NCBI GenBank assembly: GCA_025738555.1
Contig: JAOVFP010000006.1
Coordinates: 3,782,001-3,846,000 of the forward strand
DNA: 64,000 bases
Reading direction: 5' to 3'
From: Cyathus striatus
Lineage: Eukaryota; Basidiomycota; Agaricomycetes; Agaricales; Nidulariaceae
A model generated the notes under the pieces. That model searched no databases, had not been told where the DNA came from, and saw only the letters and a program-made list of their open reading frames with translations. Made by a program: the position numbers and the translations under genes. Shown here one piece after another: positions 23,200 to 34,079 of the stretch; the stretch's first letter is position 1; every line of letters begins with the position of its first letter.

Positions 23200-23542
23200 C
23201 ATCAGCAATTCCACATGTGATGTGACTTGGCAACTTGTCGGCTTGTTGTTTGATTCCAAAAGTTGTAAGTCCCCAAGCTCAGCTGCATTTCAATCAATTT
23301 ATAGCTTTCTTACTGTTACAATTGTTATTTGTTGGGTTAAAGTCTATGAGAAGGGTGATTAGCATATTTATTGATGAAAAATAAGCAGAAAATATAGGAT
23401 GTGAATGAATGACTTACAGGTAACAGGTCAGACAGGGGTAGACTGACTTGTCAGGCCAACAGACATAACTCGTGGACTTGCGACTTTCTGACTTGTTGGG
23501 CTTGTCACAGGTCCTTACAAGTTGCATGTGGAATTGCTGATG
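23200..23542. mobile_element. 343-bp MITE-like element
   Basis: The 18-bp terminal inverted repeat CATCAGCAATTCCACATG is perfect at 23200-23217 and 23525-23542. The interior is non-coding and rich in CTTGT motifs (GGCTTGTTG, GACTTGTCAGG, GGACTTGCGAC). No clear target duplication is visible. Confidence 0.65.
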
Positions 23543-23829
23543 GAGGGAAAACATGTATTCTGGCACACATTAAATTTACGCTCACATAATGAAAGTTAGT
23601 ACTGATCTATGCCAAACAACTATAGGGCACATAGAAAATTCTGGGCATGCACAAAAGTGAGCATGATTGAGCATGCCATGCTCAAGGTATTTATTTTAGT
23701 TCTAAATGGCCTATTTGTGAGCCAAAAAGAGTATAAATCAAATGTACATACTAGTGTTGTATGACTGTGTCTTATTGTGAATGTGAGTGAGGTTTTTAAT
23801 CAAGATATGAAGTAAAATGTTGAAGAATA

Positions 23830-24760
23830 ATATTTATATTTCACACTCAAACATGTGTGTGCACACTCAACACATGCTCAAGATCTTTCTTCATGCACAG
23901 GGTCAGATTTTTCATGCACAGGGTCAGATTTTCATGCTCAGGGTCATGGTTTTCATGCTCAAGTCACTAGTTTTCATGCTCAACATTTGTGAGTGTGAAC
24001 TGTGAGTGTGAAAATACAGTAATTCAACTAAGTACATGAAAATATTTTTAACATTTGTTTCAGTCTGGAAAGATGTAGTACATATATATAGTCACATTAA
24101 TTATAGTTTGACCATGGGCATAAAAGTTTAAGTATGAATATTTTCCAATTCATGCTCACGCTCAATGTAAATTACATGCATGAGCATGAATAGTATAGCT
24201 TACCATGGTCATGGTTAAACTCAATTTAATCAAGATTATACTCAAACTCGAGTAAATTATGCATTGCAGTTAATGTAATACTCATGCAATAGTTATGGTA
24301 GATATGCATGAGCATGAATTGTAGTACCTATCACACTCACCTCCAACTTCATAAAATGACACTCAAAGAAGTGAGTGTGAGCATGAATACAGATTAGTAT
24401 ATATATATTCATGCTCACAATGGCTATATTTACTGTAGAGTGAGTTTGAATGTAAAATACATATGTATTATTCATGCTCACACTCAATTTAATCGATTTT
24501 GAGTGTGAGTGTGATAGGTATTACCATTCACACTCACAGACACTCAAACCAATTATTAATGTGAGCATGGATAGTTATGTTTACACATTTTTAAGACAGT
24601 ACAATACAGAACTATGTCAATTTATAAGATATTATCTTCATGCTCATGTAGGATTTCTTCATGCTCAATATACAATACTTCATGCTCAGGGTCACCATTA
24701 TCACCCTCAGACCCTGAACATGCACACTCAATTCACACTCACTTTTGTGTATGCATGGAA
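23830..24760. repeat. Bi-oriented motif array (CATGCTCA / GAGTGTGAG)
   Basis: CATGCTCA, CACTCAA, GTGAGTGTGAGCATGA and their complements are scattered dozens of times in both orientations across about 900 bp. The ORF at 23817-24005 is made of these repeats and is not a gene. Confidence 0.6.
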
Positions 24761-24779
24761 TTTTCTTGCTGCCCCTGGC

Positions 24780-26170
24780 TAATAAATATATGTCTCACTA
24801 TCAGAACATTAAATTATTCCAACTAGAAATTGATCATAAGACGTTGTGAGCTCCTTGCAAGTTGCTACTATGATATGTCATCTGAGTTGTGGATAACAAT
24901 TTGTTGTTATCGAAAACTACTGTATTTTGCAATCATCACAACAGTATGGCTTACTATAATTTGCATTGTAAAATGTAAACTACAACACGAAGAGGATAAA
25001 CATCAATAAAAAATTAAATAACAAACAGCATATAAGTATATTGTATACTACTTAGGGACTGAAATACTACAAGCTTGCATAGCTGAACTGCACTACAAAA
25101 GCAATCAGGCTATAATGATTGATTAGCACGGACAATAATATCAGATAAACATATCAACAGAGCCTTTTACACAACAAAGAGCTGTATGGTGAATTTATTC
25201 ATGATAAGTCATAGATATATAGGAGAAATATATGTATTAATACAATCATAGCTAACATAATGATAGTAGTGAGGAGCCTACATGCACTCAAAGTGCGAGC
25301 CAGCAGCTTATTACCATTTGGGTATTAAGTACTACTACTAGCATCACTAACTTAGTAACTACTGACATTGACTTTTACCAACAGCTTAATTCTAATAACA
25401 TGAGCTTCTATCTAACATGTCCAGTTTCATTTCACACTGTCAGATTTGTTTAATGCATCTGGCATCCTTCAAATGATACCAGCCACTACCAAGCCACTAC
25501 TACATTAAGTTCTTACTTATATCATTTATGGCAGCATATTTTAATGTTCCCCACATTATTTTGAGAGTGAAACTGTCATAAATTATTTTCATTATCCATT
25601 ATTTTACATTTTCAATCTATAGCATAAATGCTAAACTAATGAAACCAAAGATTTGATCTCAAATTAGTGGTTATGGGGTAAGGCTGCAATGCTGATAAGG
25701 GTGTAACCGAGCAATCAAACCCAGTCAAAAGTTGGTCTAGGGAGATCAAGCCATATCCATTGAGATATAAAGACTATATATTACTAGATCTCACCAGAAA
25801 AAATAGAATACATAGATTTTTCTCTAGTGAGATCTAAGCATGTTGAGGGTAGTCTAGTGCCAAGAAAAGTCCAATTCACCTAGCTATTGTTTTCTGGCTG
25901 GGTATAGCAACATCTATTCCTATTGTAACCAAATTCTAGCTTCATCTTAGGGCATTTAGGCACATCTAATGAACATATTCATGATAAAATTTGTATATTG
26001 GAAATATCTCTAGGGACATCTATTGGTATCTAAGCAGTTCTAATGCTATCTACCTTACCAACCACTTCCCAACTACTTGTGCTATGTGCTGCATGCAAAA
26101 TGTGGTTCAGTATGAGCTAACATATCTACAGTATATGTAGTAGTATTAACAATAAAAAAGTTATTAAAGC
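24780..26170. other. AT-rich, no gene seen
   Basis: No convincing ORF or repeat pair was identified. Confidence 0.5.
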
Positions 26171-26186
26171 ATACCTTGCATACATG

Positions 26187-26399
26187 TGTGCATCAGGTGT
26201 GCCTCACAGCACAAAACCACTCCCCAAACTTGACTTCACAACCCCTACTCACAACCAGAGCCAAACCCTTCCAATAGACCATCGTGCACAAAACAATGCA
26301 ACAGTGGAGGGTGAAATTTGGGCTGAATGGCAAAGTGCAGCAGTGAGGGCGATGTGTCATGTTGCATGTCAATGTGATGATCTTCATTGTTCCATTGAG
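26187..26399 (+). pseudogene. Orphan exon-like segment cut off by an LTR-like repeat
   Basis: An open frame of about 70 codons lies between an acceptor-like CATCAG (about 26191-26196) and a strong donor GTGAGT at 26400. It has balanced composition (PIDHRAQNNATVEGEIWAEW..., then MCHVACQCDDLHCSIE). The LTR-like repeat begins only about 60 bp further on, so the next exon would be displaced or lost. I do not recognise the protein. It may be an exon remnant or a chance ORF. Confidence 0.3.
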
Positions 26400-26665
26400 G
26401 TGAGTACTATGTTACAATACACAAGAAAAAAAACCATAAGGTCAATATATAACTGCAACCGTTGTCATGGGTGAAACTTGATTAGTCATAAACACACACA
26501 TATGGCTATATGGCCCAATGTCCGGAATCCACATCATCCAGATCTTTCCGAATACACTACAATAATTCTCATGAGGCACTGCTTCTCTAGAAACAAACAT
26601 ATGGAAACACAAGCCAATACCCCACTTCTTGGTGACCAATAATCGATACTGTTAAAAATAGGTCA

Positions 26666-27055
26666 CCATTGTTCAAGAACAATGCCTATGCATTCGATTA
26701 CCAAGGACATGCCATTGTTTCTAATAATAGAACTCCATTGTTCTTCACACCCATTGTTCAGAACAATGCCTATGCATTCGCTTACCAAGGATATGCCATT
26801 GTTTCTAATAATAGGACTCCATTGTTCTTTTGCACCCATTGTGCAGAACAATGTCCTCCTATTCACCCATTGTCTTCATGCCCATTGTTTGCTGGGATCT
26901 ATAAATAGAATTCCATTGTTCATCACCAGAACAATGTAATACTATTTCTGTCACCATTGTTCAAGACCTGACTCATCTCCTTGAACACCATTGTTCTGCA
27001 CAGCCTCCACCTCAAGACAATGGATCTACCATTACTAAATTTGAAGGACAATGCA
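26666..27055. promoter_or_regulatory. Dense CCATTGTTC/GAACAATGG array
   Basis: About 18 copies of ATTGT/ACAAT cores occur in 390 bp. Most are extended to CCATTGTTC or GAACAATG, and several pair as palindromes (CCATTGTTCAAGAACAATG, CCCATTGTTCAGAACAATG). The core ACAATG fits the HMG-box (SOX/MATA_HMG-type) consensus. The array sits upstream of the TATA box and is conserved in the inverted copy (about 58990-59300). Confidence 0.65.
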
Positions 27056-27099
27056 GGATTGGTTTTGGATAGGATTAGTCAGCAGTAGGAGGAAAAGAG

Positions 27100-27107
27100 T
27101 ATAAAAG
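27100..27107 (+). promoter_or_regulatory. TATA box of LTR-like repeat
   Basis: TATAAAAG within AAAAGAGTATAAAAGGAGAG. The same sequence is conserved in the second copy as CTTTTATA at 58923-58930 (minus strand). Confidence 0.55.
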
Positions 27108-27661
27108 GAGAGAGGAATTGAGTCTTAGACAGTAGTTTTATCCATTACCAAATAGCCTGTCACTAGCTAGGATCTTACTCACCAGTCCATCCCCAGTAGT
27201 TATTCTTACACATTAGATACAGAATCTATTGTGCTTTTCTTCAGTTCTATTATTAACATAAATGATGCAGTGCAACTCACCATATAAATAAATTCACAGT
27301 AATATCAAAGTAACTCAACTCAACTCAACATAATGCAGCTCAACTCAATGTATCGAATCTCAACGTCACCTTTATCATATCTATTCAGTAACAGCACATA
27401 TTAGTTTATGCGCTGCAGCCACCAAGCTACAGTCAGAAACAACCAAGGCCCTCAACTTTGTTTTGACCTTCACCACAGCACCAATCTTTATATACAGCCT
27501 TCGCTGTACATACAAGCTTTCCTAGTGTTTCTAGCAGTTGTTGTTACTATATACAGTGTTAGCTGTATACTCTAGAAACTCCCACAGTTCATCTCTTATT
27601 TACAGCCTTTGCTGTACCACACCAGTCACGGGCCAAGTTCTAAGCAAACCTAGCAAAGCCC

Positions 27662-27985
27662 TGTCAGAAGTAACAAGAATAGAGGGGGTGGATGGAGAGA
27701 GAATAGAGGATAATAAGAGCAAGGAAGGTGATAAGAGAGCAAATAACTCAGACACAAACACTAACACAGACACAAGATGGGGAGGAAACTTGTTTTTTAC
27801 TACTGAGTTACAGAGTGTTTATATACTAAGGCTGTCTACCAAAGTCCCAACCAAGGTCCATGTAACTAAGGTAACTGACAGCTGTCAATCTGTCAATCAC
27901 ATATCTGTCAATCACAGAACTGTCAAGTATGACAGGTGACAAGTGACAGCTGTCAAAGAAGCTGTGCAACCCTGAATATCTAACA
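27662..27985 (+). mobile_element. 324-bp solo LTR with 5-bp target duplication
   Basis: Starts TGTCAGAAGTAACAAG and ends GAATATCTAACA. It is flanked on both sides by AGCCC (27657-27661 and 27986-27990). The paralogous repeat at 58163-59499 has the uninterrupted site (AAAGCCCCACAG, near 58316), which proves the insertion and its boundaries. Family relative: positions 1-100. It includes several GACAGCTGTCAA palindromes. Confidence 0.9.
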
Positions 27986-28146
27986 AGCCCCACAGTTCAT
28001 CGCCCATTTACAGTCTTTACTGTACATCCCATATCATAGGAGTTTGCAGGAATACATATGATCAGTATCCCTCAACCCCCAGGTGCTAGGTACAAATAAA
28101 GTCACTTCCTGCCAAACACCTAAGGTATCTATTACCTTGAACAACA

Positions 28147-29224
28147 CCATATCACGTACCTTACAAAATGAACAAGCTTGTCATCGTGACATAGGCTGGT
28201 TCTGCTGGTATAGACACTCTTTCTCTGTCTGAGTACAATATCCCCCTATTTAGAGAAAGAATCTGAGTAAAGGAAGGGAGCAGGAGGGAGCTTGGACTTG
28301 GAAGGGGGGAGCATCAGAAAGATTGGCAGCTGGCGTAATTGTGTGAAATGCAAAAGTTGGTGGGAGGGAAAGGAAAAATCTGTCACATGCTGCATGTAAA
28401 TGGCAGTTTATACTAATGGAGAATGAAACAAGGGCCTTACATGACAGTTTTCACACCATATTGTTTATTCTAGACATCCCTCAATATGCCTAGATTGTGC
28501 TTAGAAAAAGTGGGAAGGGTGTCTCGCAAGTCTGACTGTGTAAAGTTGCCAAGACCTTGAATTGTCACTTGTAAGTCACTTGGCAAAATATTTCTAGATC
28601 TTGCTAGCTTTCGCTAGACAGAAATATAACAGCTATACCTCATTCAATGTGGCTCAATATTGCTAGACTGACTTTTGACTGGGAATCAAATCTGATAACC
28701 AAAATGCCAGGTGCCGAATGTCAGGGATCAATTTCTGATGTTGAATTTTGAGTGTGGTTGTTAGGCTTTCCATACATAAATATATGTGATAAATCTTTTA
28801 GGTTTCCAATAATGGATTGAAACTATGATGAGAAATGAGCAGCATACAGATTACTAAGAATATAACATACATGGCTCAATTCAGGTGTTGCATGTGGAAG
28901 AAGGTTGGAAGAAGTTATGATAGACAGTGAAGAAGACATGAAAGGGCTGTAAGTTATGAAAGTTAGTCAAGACTCAAGTTAAATAGCAAAAGGAATGCAA
29001 CACACATTGTGAAATGAGGATTGATTTTAGCTCATCAGAGATGAGGGAGAAGTAAAGATAACACACAGTTCAATACAGGATTATATAGTAGTAGGATTTT
29101 CAATTGATAAAAATTGATTGAAATAGTGGTACAATTCATAAGTGCACTAAATACATTTTGAATAGTTTTGGTTTCAATAGTGGCAGGAGCCAATCAGATT
29201 GAGATCACAGCAAGAACCAATCAG
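28147..29224. other. No gene seen; LTR-start-like sequence at 28758
   Basis: AT-rich. 'GAGTGTGGT' followed by TGTTAGGCTTTCCATA at 28750-28775 is shared in inverted orientation with 22900-22975. No ORF with supportable composition was found. Confidence 0.45.
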
Positions 29225-29540
29225 GTTGAGATCCCAAAGTCAGATCTCAAAATTGCCTCTTCAGGATGTCAAGAGTCCCCTAAGACCCACTTACCTTAAA
29301 AGGTAGTGGGAATCTTGATTTTTGTAGTGCAGGCGAAACGCCTGCTCTACAGAGGAAGAGCGTGCTGGATAGAGTAGCGTAGGGTATAGGTCAAGGGTGG
29401 AAATGTAAGCGAACTTCTTCTCATTTCGTCTCCTTTTTTCACCCTCAGGCAAGGGGGTGTCACCAAAAAAAAAATACACCAGGGGTCGGATTTTTTGCAA
29501 AGGCCTATGCGGAGACCCTATCTACCCTACCGTGTGAATT
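29225..29540. repeat. Composite of three dispersed repeats (R3, R1 fragment, hairpin motif)
   Basis: 29225-29315 (read on minus) has 'CCCACTACCTTTTAAGGTAA' and matches 1562-1640 and 42155-42235. 29335-29420 (GAGCGTGCTGGATAGAG... GGGTATAGGTCAAGG... GTAAGC) matches R1 at 35122-35170. 29490-29540 is a degenerate copy of the hairpin/poly(A) motif (GACCCTATCTACCCTACC). Confidence 0.5.
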
Positions 29541-29715
29541 ATATTCCTCATTAGGACATATTATGTCACGTGTCCAGTATGTTTAATGCCTTGGCTCCGT
29601 TCGTGTTCAAAGTTTCCTATTCACATCATCTCTCGCACTCTACCAGCAGTGCATTTATCAACCTTTGGTATGTGTGATCACTCTGTAGCTGGCTATGACA
29701 CTAACTTCCCTTACT

Positions 29716-30600
29716 TCATGCGGCCTTTCTGGTCAAAGTAGCAAGTAGCATACTAGGTTCTTCACACACACACACACTTCCTTTCAGAACCTCCATTGGC
29801 CTTGCAAGCTTTACATGTCCAACTGCTCGATTGATACTCACGGTTACCGCAGCTAATGTGATACTTGGGGTTTAAAGTGAGTAATCATTGATCTAGAGTG
29901 CTTGCCAGAGAACTCACCCATTTTGTTTCACAGCTTTCTTTTTGGCATTTAATGGTATTTTCCACATTTTCAAGTTCTCTACCCCTGGCTTCCTCAATTA
30001 GGTTCACACCACATATACTTTCTGACAGTATTTCAAAAGTTCGATGGCAACACTATCACCCAGCACAAGACCTCCTGTCATCAACGAAGTGCTGTTCATT
30101 ATTGCCTTGGACAGCTGCAGTTCTGGGCGATTTCTCAACTGTTGACGATGCCTGTACAAAATATGTAGTAGCTTTTTATTATTATAAGTACTTACTATGT
30201 TATCAGTTATATTGAGATGTGTGACACTGGTATCCTCATGTTGTGTAGACGTGCCTGGCTCCCCTCCTTCACTGCCATCTGCTACAAAACTGGGCAGTTC
30301 ATTATTGTCACTTTGAACCAAAGCTGAAAGTTTCACCACGGCTCCCGGCGCATCGACAGCATCGAATCCTTGAGCGAGTTCAAGCTCGACTTCTGATGCA
30401 GCGTCAGTGCCAAATCCTTGAGCGGCATCTTCACAACTCTGTATAACAGTTGTGCAATCGCTGTCAATTGTAGCTTATTTTTCGAAGTTAGCATTGTTGG
30501 CTGTTTGGAACTTTGGATTGTGTTGTCTTCACCCCCTACATCTAAAGCGGTATCGTCAAATGTTGAAGAGTCTAGGAATGCAAAAGATGTGTTATCATAA
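29716..30600 (-). pseudogene. 3' fragment of a second PHD-finger family gene
   Basis: Exon one (about 30600-30196) encodes an acidic stretch (CEDAAQGFGTDAASEVELEL..., HEDTSVTHLNITDNI). It is followed by an intron at 30195-30152 (GTAAGT...ACAG). The next exon (30151-29918) continues in frame, carries adjacent TGA and TAG stops near 30048-30053, then reads 'SICGVNLIEEA...IKCQKESCETKW'. A second intron (29917-29864, GTGAGT...AAG) joins it to 'YHISCGN...SSWTCKACKANGG'. Together these make a PHD finger with the same intron position (immediately after the Trp) as the C-terminus of the 10.1-15.7 kb pseudogene. The acidic region plus PHD corresponds to that gene's last quarter; nothing of the rest is present. 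It was probably 5'-truncated before the MITE inserted 100 bp upstream. Short overlapping ORFs in other frames are shadows. Confidence 0.65.
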
Positions 30601-30718
30601 TTTACATTGATCCCTTCCTCATATTGAATGTTGTTGCTAGGCTTTCACGTACATTTGTCATTACTACTTTGATGCTTGCGGAGAATGGTTATTTTGACAA
30701 TGAATGAGAATAGGAGGT

Positions 30719-31730
30719 GAGGTAGTACGAAACACGACACCTTACACATAGGTATCACACATTACACATTGATCGACACACATCGAAGTTTACACATTAT
30801 CACGTGCACTGAGTTTTGTGCTTTGTCAACAAAAGAAATAAAACAAATAAAGTGGAAATAAAACAAATTCACTAGATAATAAGTTGAAATGTTCTAAAAT
30901 TATGTAATACAAAAGTTGAGAAGGAAGTTTTTACTTTTTCTGCAACTTGTTCTCTTGAGTTCGTGCATGGCTCCCCTTAGTCGCTCACAAAGTGACCTCA
31001 ATTATCTTCACAAAGTTCCCAAACGTGTTGTAATTGAGTTTTGTAACTTCGTAAGCTTTCAGTGTTGCATTTCATAATACAATTGACTGACTAATCGGTG
31101 TTCAGGTCCATCAGGAAGACTATATTGCAAGTAACCCCGCTATTTTTGACAATAATGATTGGGCAGATGTCCCAGTTAGAAGACCTGAGTGTGTTCCGTA
31201 CGTCCCCTCCCCCTTCTCTTTTGTTATTGGACTCATGCTGGTGGGGGCCTGGGGCATGTAAGTGTCACTTGTTCCATAACCCACCTGTATGCATAGAGAA
31301 GCGATATGTGGTGGAGGGGGTATCGTCTGTACAGCCCAGGGAGGATCAATGTCACTCCCTCATCCGTCTCTGTCAACACGCACATGCTCTCCAGCATGCA
31401 TGAGCAACACCGAACATGTTTTTACCGGCTGCCTGCTTATACGGAAAGCTGAGATTTGCGCTCACGCGTCTCTAACCCTAACCTCAATTAGCTTTTATAA
31501 TTTGCTTCGTCACTTCAGTTCTAGATAAGTTGTTGACTAGGCAGCGAGAACTTACACAAACTCAACTAAAATATATTGTAATATTATTATGGCACTTATA
31601 TGACCTTCTGCTAAGTAGATATAAAGTGTAAATTTGAATGTGTGATGTGTGATATTCGATGTGTAATGTGTGATATTCGATGTGTAATGTGTGATACCTA
31701 TGTGTAAGGTGTCGTATTTCGTCCTACCCG
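30719..31730. mobile_element. 1,012-bp Mutator-like MITE with 9-bp target duplication
   Basis: The ends are inverted repeats of 51 bp, 47 identical (outer bases GAGGTAGTACGAAACACGAC against CGGGTAGGACGAAATACGAC, then ACCTTACACATAGGTATCAC...). The element is flanked by the direct repeat ATAGGAGGT at 30710-30718 and 31731-31739. Next to the TIR, the motif TCACACATTACACATCGA is iterated two to three times. No transposase is encoded; ORFs inside (such as 31098-31403) have no recognisable domain. A 9-bp duplication with long TIRs is the hallmark of Mutator-like elements. Confidence 0.85.
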
Positions 31731-31954
31731 ATAGGAGGTTGATGTACACAGCCGCTATAGTTCTCCCCATTGACCAACCAAGCGAGCTGCCTAGAATGGA
31801 CATATTTCTCAATATTGTTGAATTTGATCCCTAAAAGCTCGGTATTGCAACTGGGTCGTAAATTTGTAATCGCTATGTCAACTTTTGTTTGGAAATATCC
31901 TGCTTTAGCCAATATTTATTCCCAAATAAATCAACCTCCAAAAATTTTCTAAGA

Positions 31955-33720
31955 GCGAACGAGGTACCCTATCTATCTAGACCCCCGGTAGCCGATTCAA
32001 CACGTGACACCCCCTTGCCCTCAGGCTCCTTGTCCCCGTTGCCTGTCAATCCGCCAGGTCCTCTTCATCTCGTTCCCCCGTGTTCTGTTTTCGCTCCTTC
32101 ACCTTTTGTTAACATACTTAATCCCTCTCCAGCTCACCACTCACCACGACCTACCCGTCGATATCACGCACGCTCGCTGTGCAGATATGCATGTTAACGT
32201 CGACGTCGAAATGAGGCTCGGGACGGTCGATTCCACGCATGCCGGCTCGCTGTGCAAGGCAACCTTGTCAACGTCTGCATGCATGAGGCACGGGACTCGA
32301 CTGGCAGGTGGCAGGGGCAGCAATCGTATTCGTTATCGGAAGTAAGAGTAAGTTCTTCCTTCACTCGTGCATGAGTAAGCGGATGTGTCCCTTGCGGTTG
32401 GAGGGCGGTTGGCAACGGGGACCGGGGACGAGCGATAGCACGATAAGGTTGGGCTTGGGCTGGTGGTTGCGGTAGTTGAATGGTGCTCATGCTCGTGCTG
32501 CGAGGAAGGGAGGAGAAGGGTGGGATGGCGAATTCAACTGTTCTCCCCTTGCTCGTGTGCACTGGGTTGTTTGCTTTGCACTGGGGGTACGGGTGGGGAC
32601 GGGGAAGGCGACAGCTCGACACCGACGCAGAGCGTGTGGACGGATAGCCACTTAGTACGCCTATTGCGTATTCTATCTCGTCTACGAGAGGCTGGCACTG
32701 GTGGTGACCTTGATGCAGGCGGTGCGGCGTTTGAGCGGTGCTCGTGTTCGCGCTGTATTGTCCACCTCTCTTCCTTTTCCTTCCTCTCCGCCCTTTCTTT
32801 CTCCCTACCTCGCCCTCTTACCTTCGTTCTGTTGCTCTTGCCCTCTCTTGACCCATCGTATCCATATGCTCTCCTTTCCTATATTCGCGAAGCTAACGAG
32901 CTATCTCCAGTTCAACCGCGCCAACTTCCTATCATTCGTACACACCCTGGCAGCTATGGTGCACCTCAGGTAAATTGCGCGCATGGACGTGGTGGGAGAA
33001 GTTGATCCTCGGGCTGGGGAGACTGGAAAGCGTGAAGGCGTGTTTCGTCAATTATCTTCTTTTATTCGTGTGGTGTGGTCTCGGTTTACTCGAGTGGCCC
33101 ATTCTCTATTTCTTGGTCTAGGTTATGTTTCATTCATCCCATCTCTTCTACATATTTCCTTCCTCCGCTCCTCACTTCCCCCTTCTCGCCTTTCGTTCGT
33201 CCTTTCGTTATTTCTTTCCACCCTTTTTCCTTCGTTCGTAGGGTCTTCTTTCCACACATCCCTCCTTCCTCGATTTGCTACTTGCTTCTCCTCGTAACTC
33301 TGAAGCTCACGATCTGTCTAGGCCCAATCCATGGTTACCCCCCCTCGTATTCGACATCATAGAAGCACCCGTCCTCTAATTTACACTCTCACTGCTCGGT
33401 TCGCACACTCCTCTGCATCCAAAGCCCGATATTGGACTTGTATGACTTCGCTGTTGAGCTCTGTTCCATGCCCACCCTCCTCTGCCTCTTTCGCTACCTC
33501 CGCCATGGAATACCCTAATTGCGACACTGAAGAAGACGTAGCATCGATAGACTTCGCAGAAAGAGAATTTAGTCCTCCATCCAGCAAGCTCTGAAGGGTC
33601 GGGTGCAGAGGCGTATCTGGGCTGAGGAGTACGGTGAAGGAGGTGAGGAATGTCGATACGATAGTCCGAGTGGGAGCTATCTGGAGGAAGATGGTTAGTG
33701 TTTATGGCTGTGGTTAGTTG
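31955..33720 (+). repeat. R1 dispersed repeat, copy e
   Basis: Begins next to a degenerate hairpin motif (GGTACCCTATCTATC). It contains an exon-like module (acceptor CTCTCCAG at 32132, donor GTAAGT at 32348) with 'GTCGATATCACGCACGCTCG', then blocks shared with copy d: 'CTATTGCGTATTC'/'GTCTACGAGAGGCT', 'GAGACTGGAAAGC', 'ACTCGAGTGGCCCATT', 'TCTAGGCCCAATCCATGG' and 'ATAGAAGCACCCGTC'. Copies e and d lie in direct orientation about 3.4 kb apart. Confidence 0.65.
33331..33716 (+). other. Possible coding remnant at the 3' edge of R1 copy e
   Basis: The ORF 33331-33594 ends with an acidic segment (AMEYPNCDTEEDVASIDFAE). A second frame continues after it (ALKGRVQRRIWAEEYGEGGE..., to a TAG near 33696), followed by GTTAGT. 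Composition of the last 60 codons is protein-like, but I do not recognise it and the two frames differ. Confidence 0.25.
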
Positions 33721-34079
33721 TGGGCTATGACATGTATGTAGGTTGAGTACCAGTCCTTAGTATATGAACCAATAGTGTTTCCATACCCGTAACCATCAAG
33801 GCTTGAGAGCGACAATTCTCTCTTTTGGAGTCCAATCTTGAAGCAGAGATTATCATGTCAAACACTGAGACTTAACCATGTCAGTAGATAAAGACATGTA
33901 TGGCTGTTATCAATACATTCACGTTCACTAATGCATCGTCGGAAGACAGTAATGACAGTAATGAGAGACATAATTTGACCATCATCATTGAAACGGTAAA
34001 TTCGTACATAGTCTCGAGATTTCTTCATGTTGATCAACCTGGTGGAGTATTCTCCTGAGGGACAAAAAAAGCCATGGTG
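33721..34079. other. No gene seen
   Basis: Mixed composition between R1 copies e and d. No ORF or repeat is supported. Confidence 0.5.

Larger units (their letters stand above)
26463..28146 (+). mobile_element. Long LTR-like repeat, copy 1 (interrupted by a solo LTR)
   Basis: This segment and 58163-59499 (inverted) align along their whole length. Each is about 1.34-1.36 kb once the nested insertion at 27662-27990 is removed. Read in the plus direction it starts TGTCATGGGTGAAAC and ends CCTTGAACAACA; the other copy ends ATGACA, giving TG...CA ends. A TATA box lies at 27100, about two thirds of the way along, as in an LTR U3-R-U5. No internal retrotransposon genes flank either copy, so they look like solo LTRs or a long non-autonomous element. 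Target duplications are not recognisable, consistent with age. The GAACAATGG array (26666-27055) lies upstream of the TATA box. Confidence 0.65.

Noticed and set aside
23817..24005. 62-codon ORF with repeated HAQGQIF/FMLK
   Set aside because: Built from the CATGCTCA motif array; no gene signals.
31468..31490. Telomeric repeat (AACCCTAACCTC)
   Set aside because: Only about one and a half units, inside a MITE. No terminal array.
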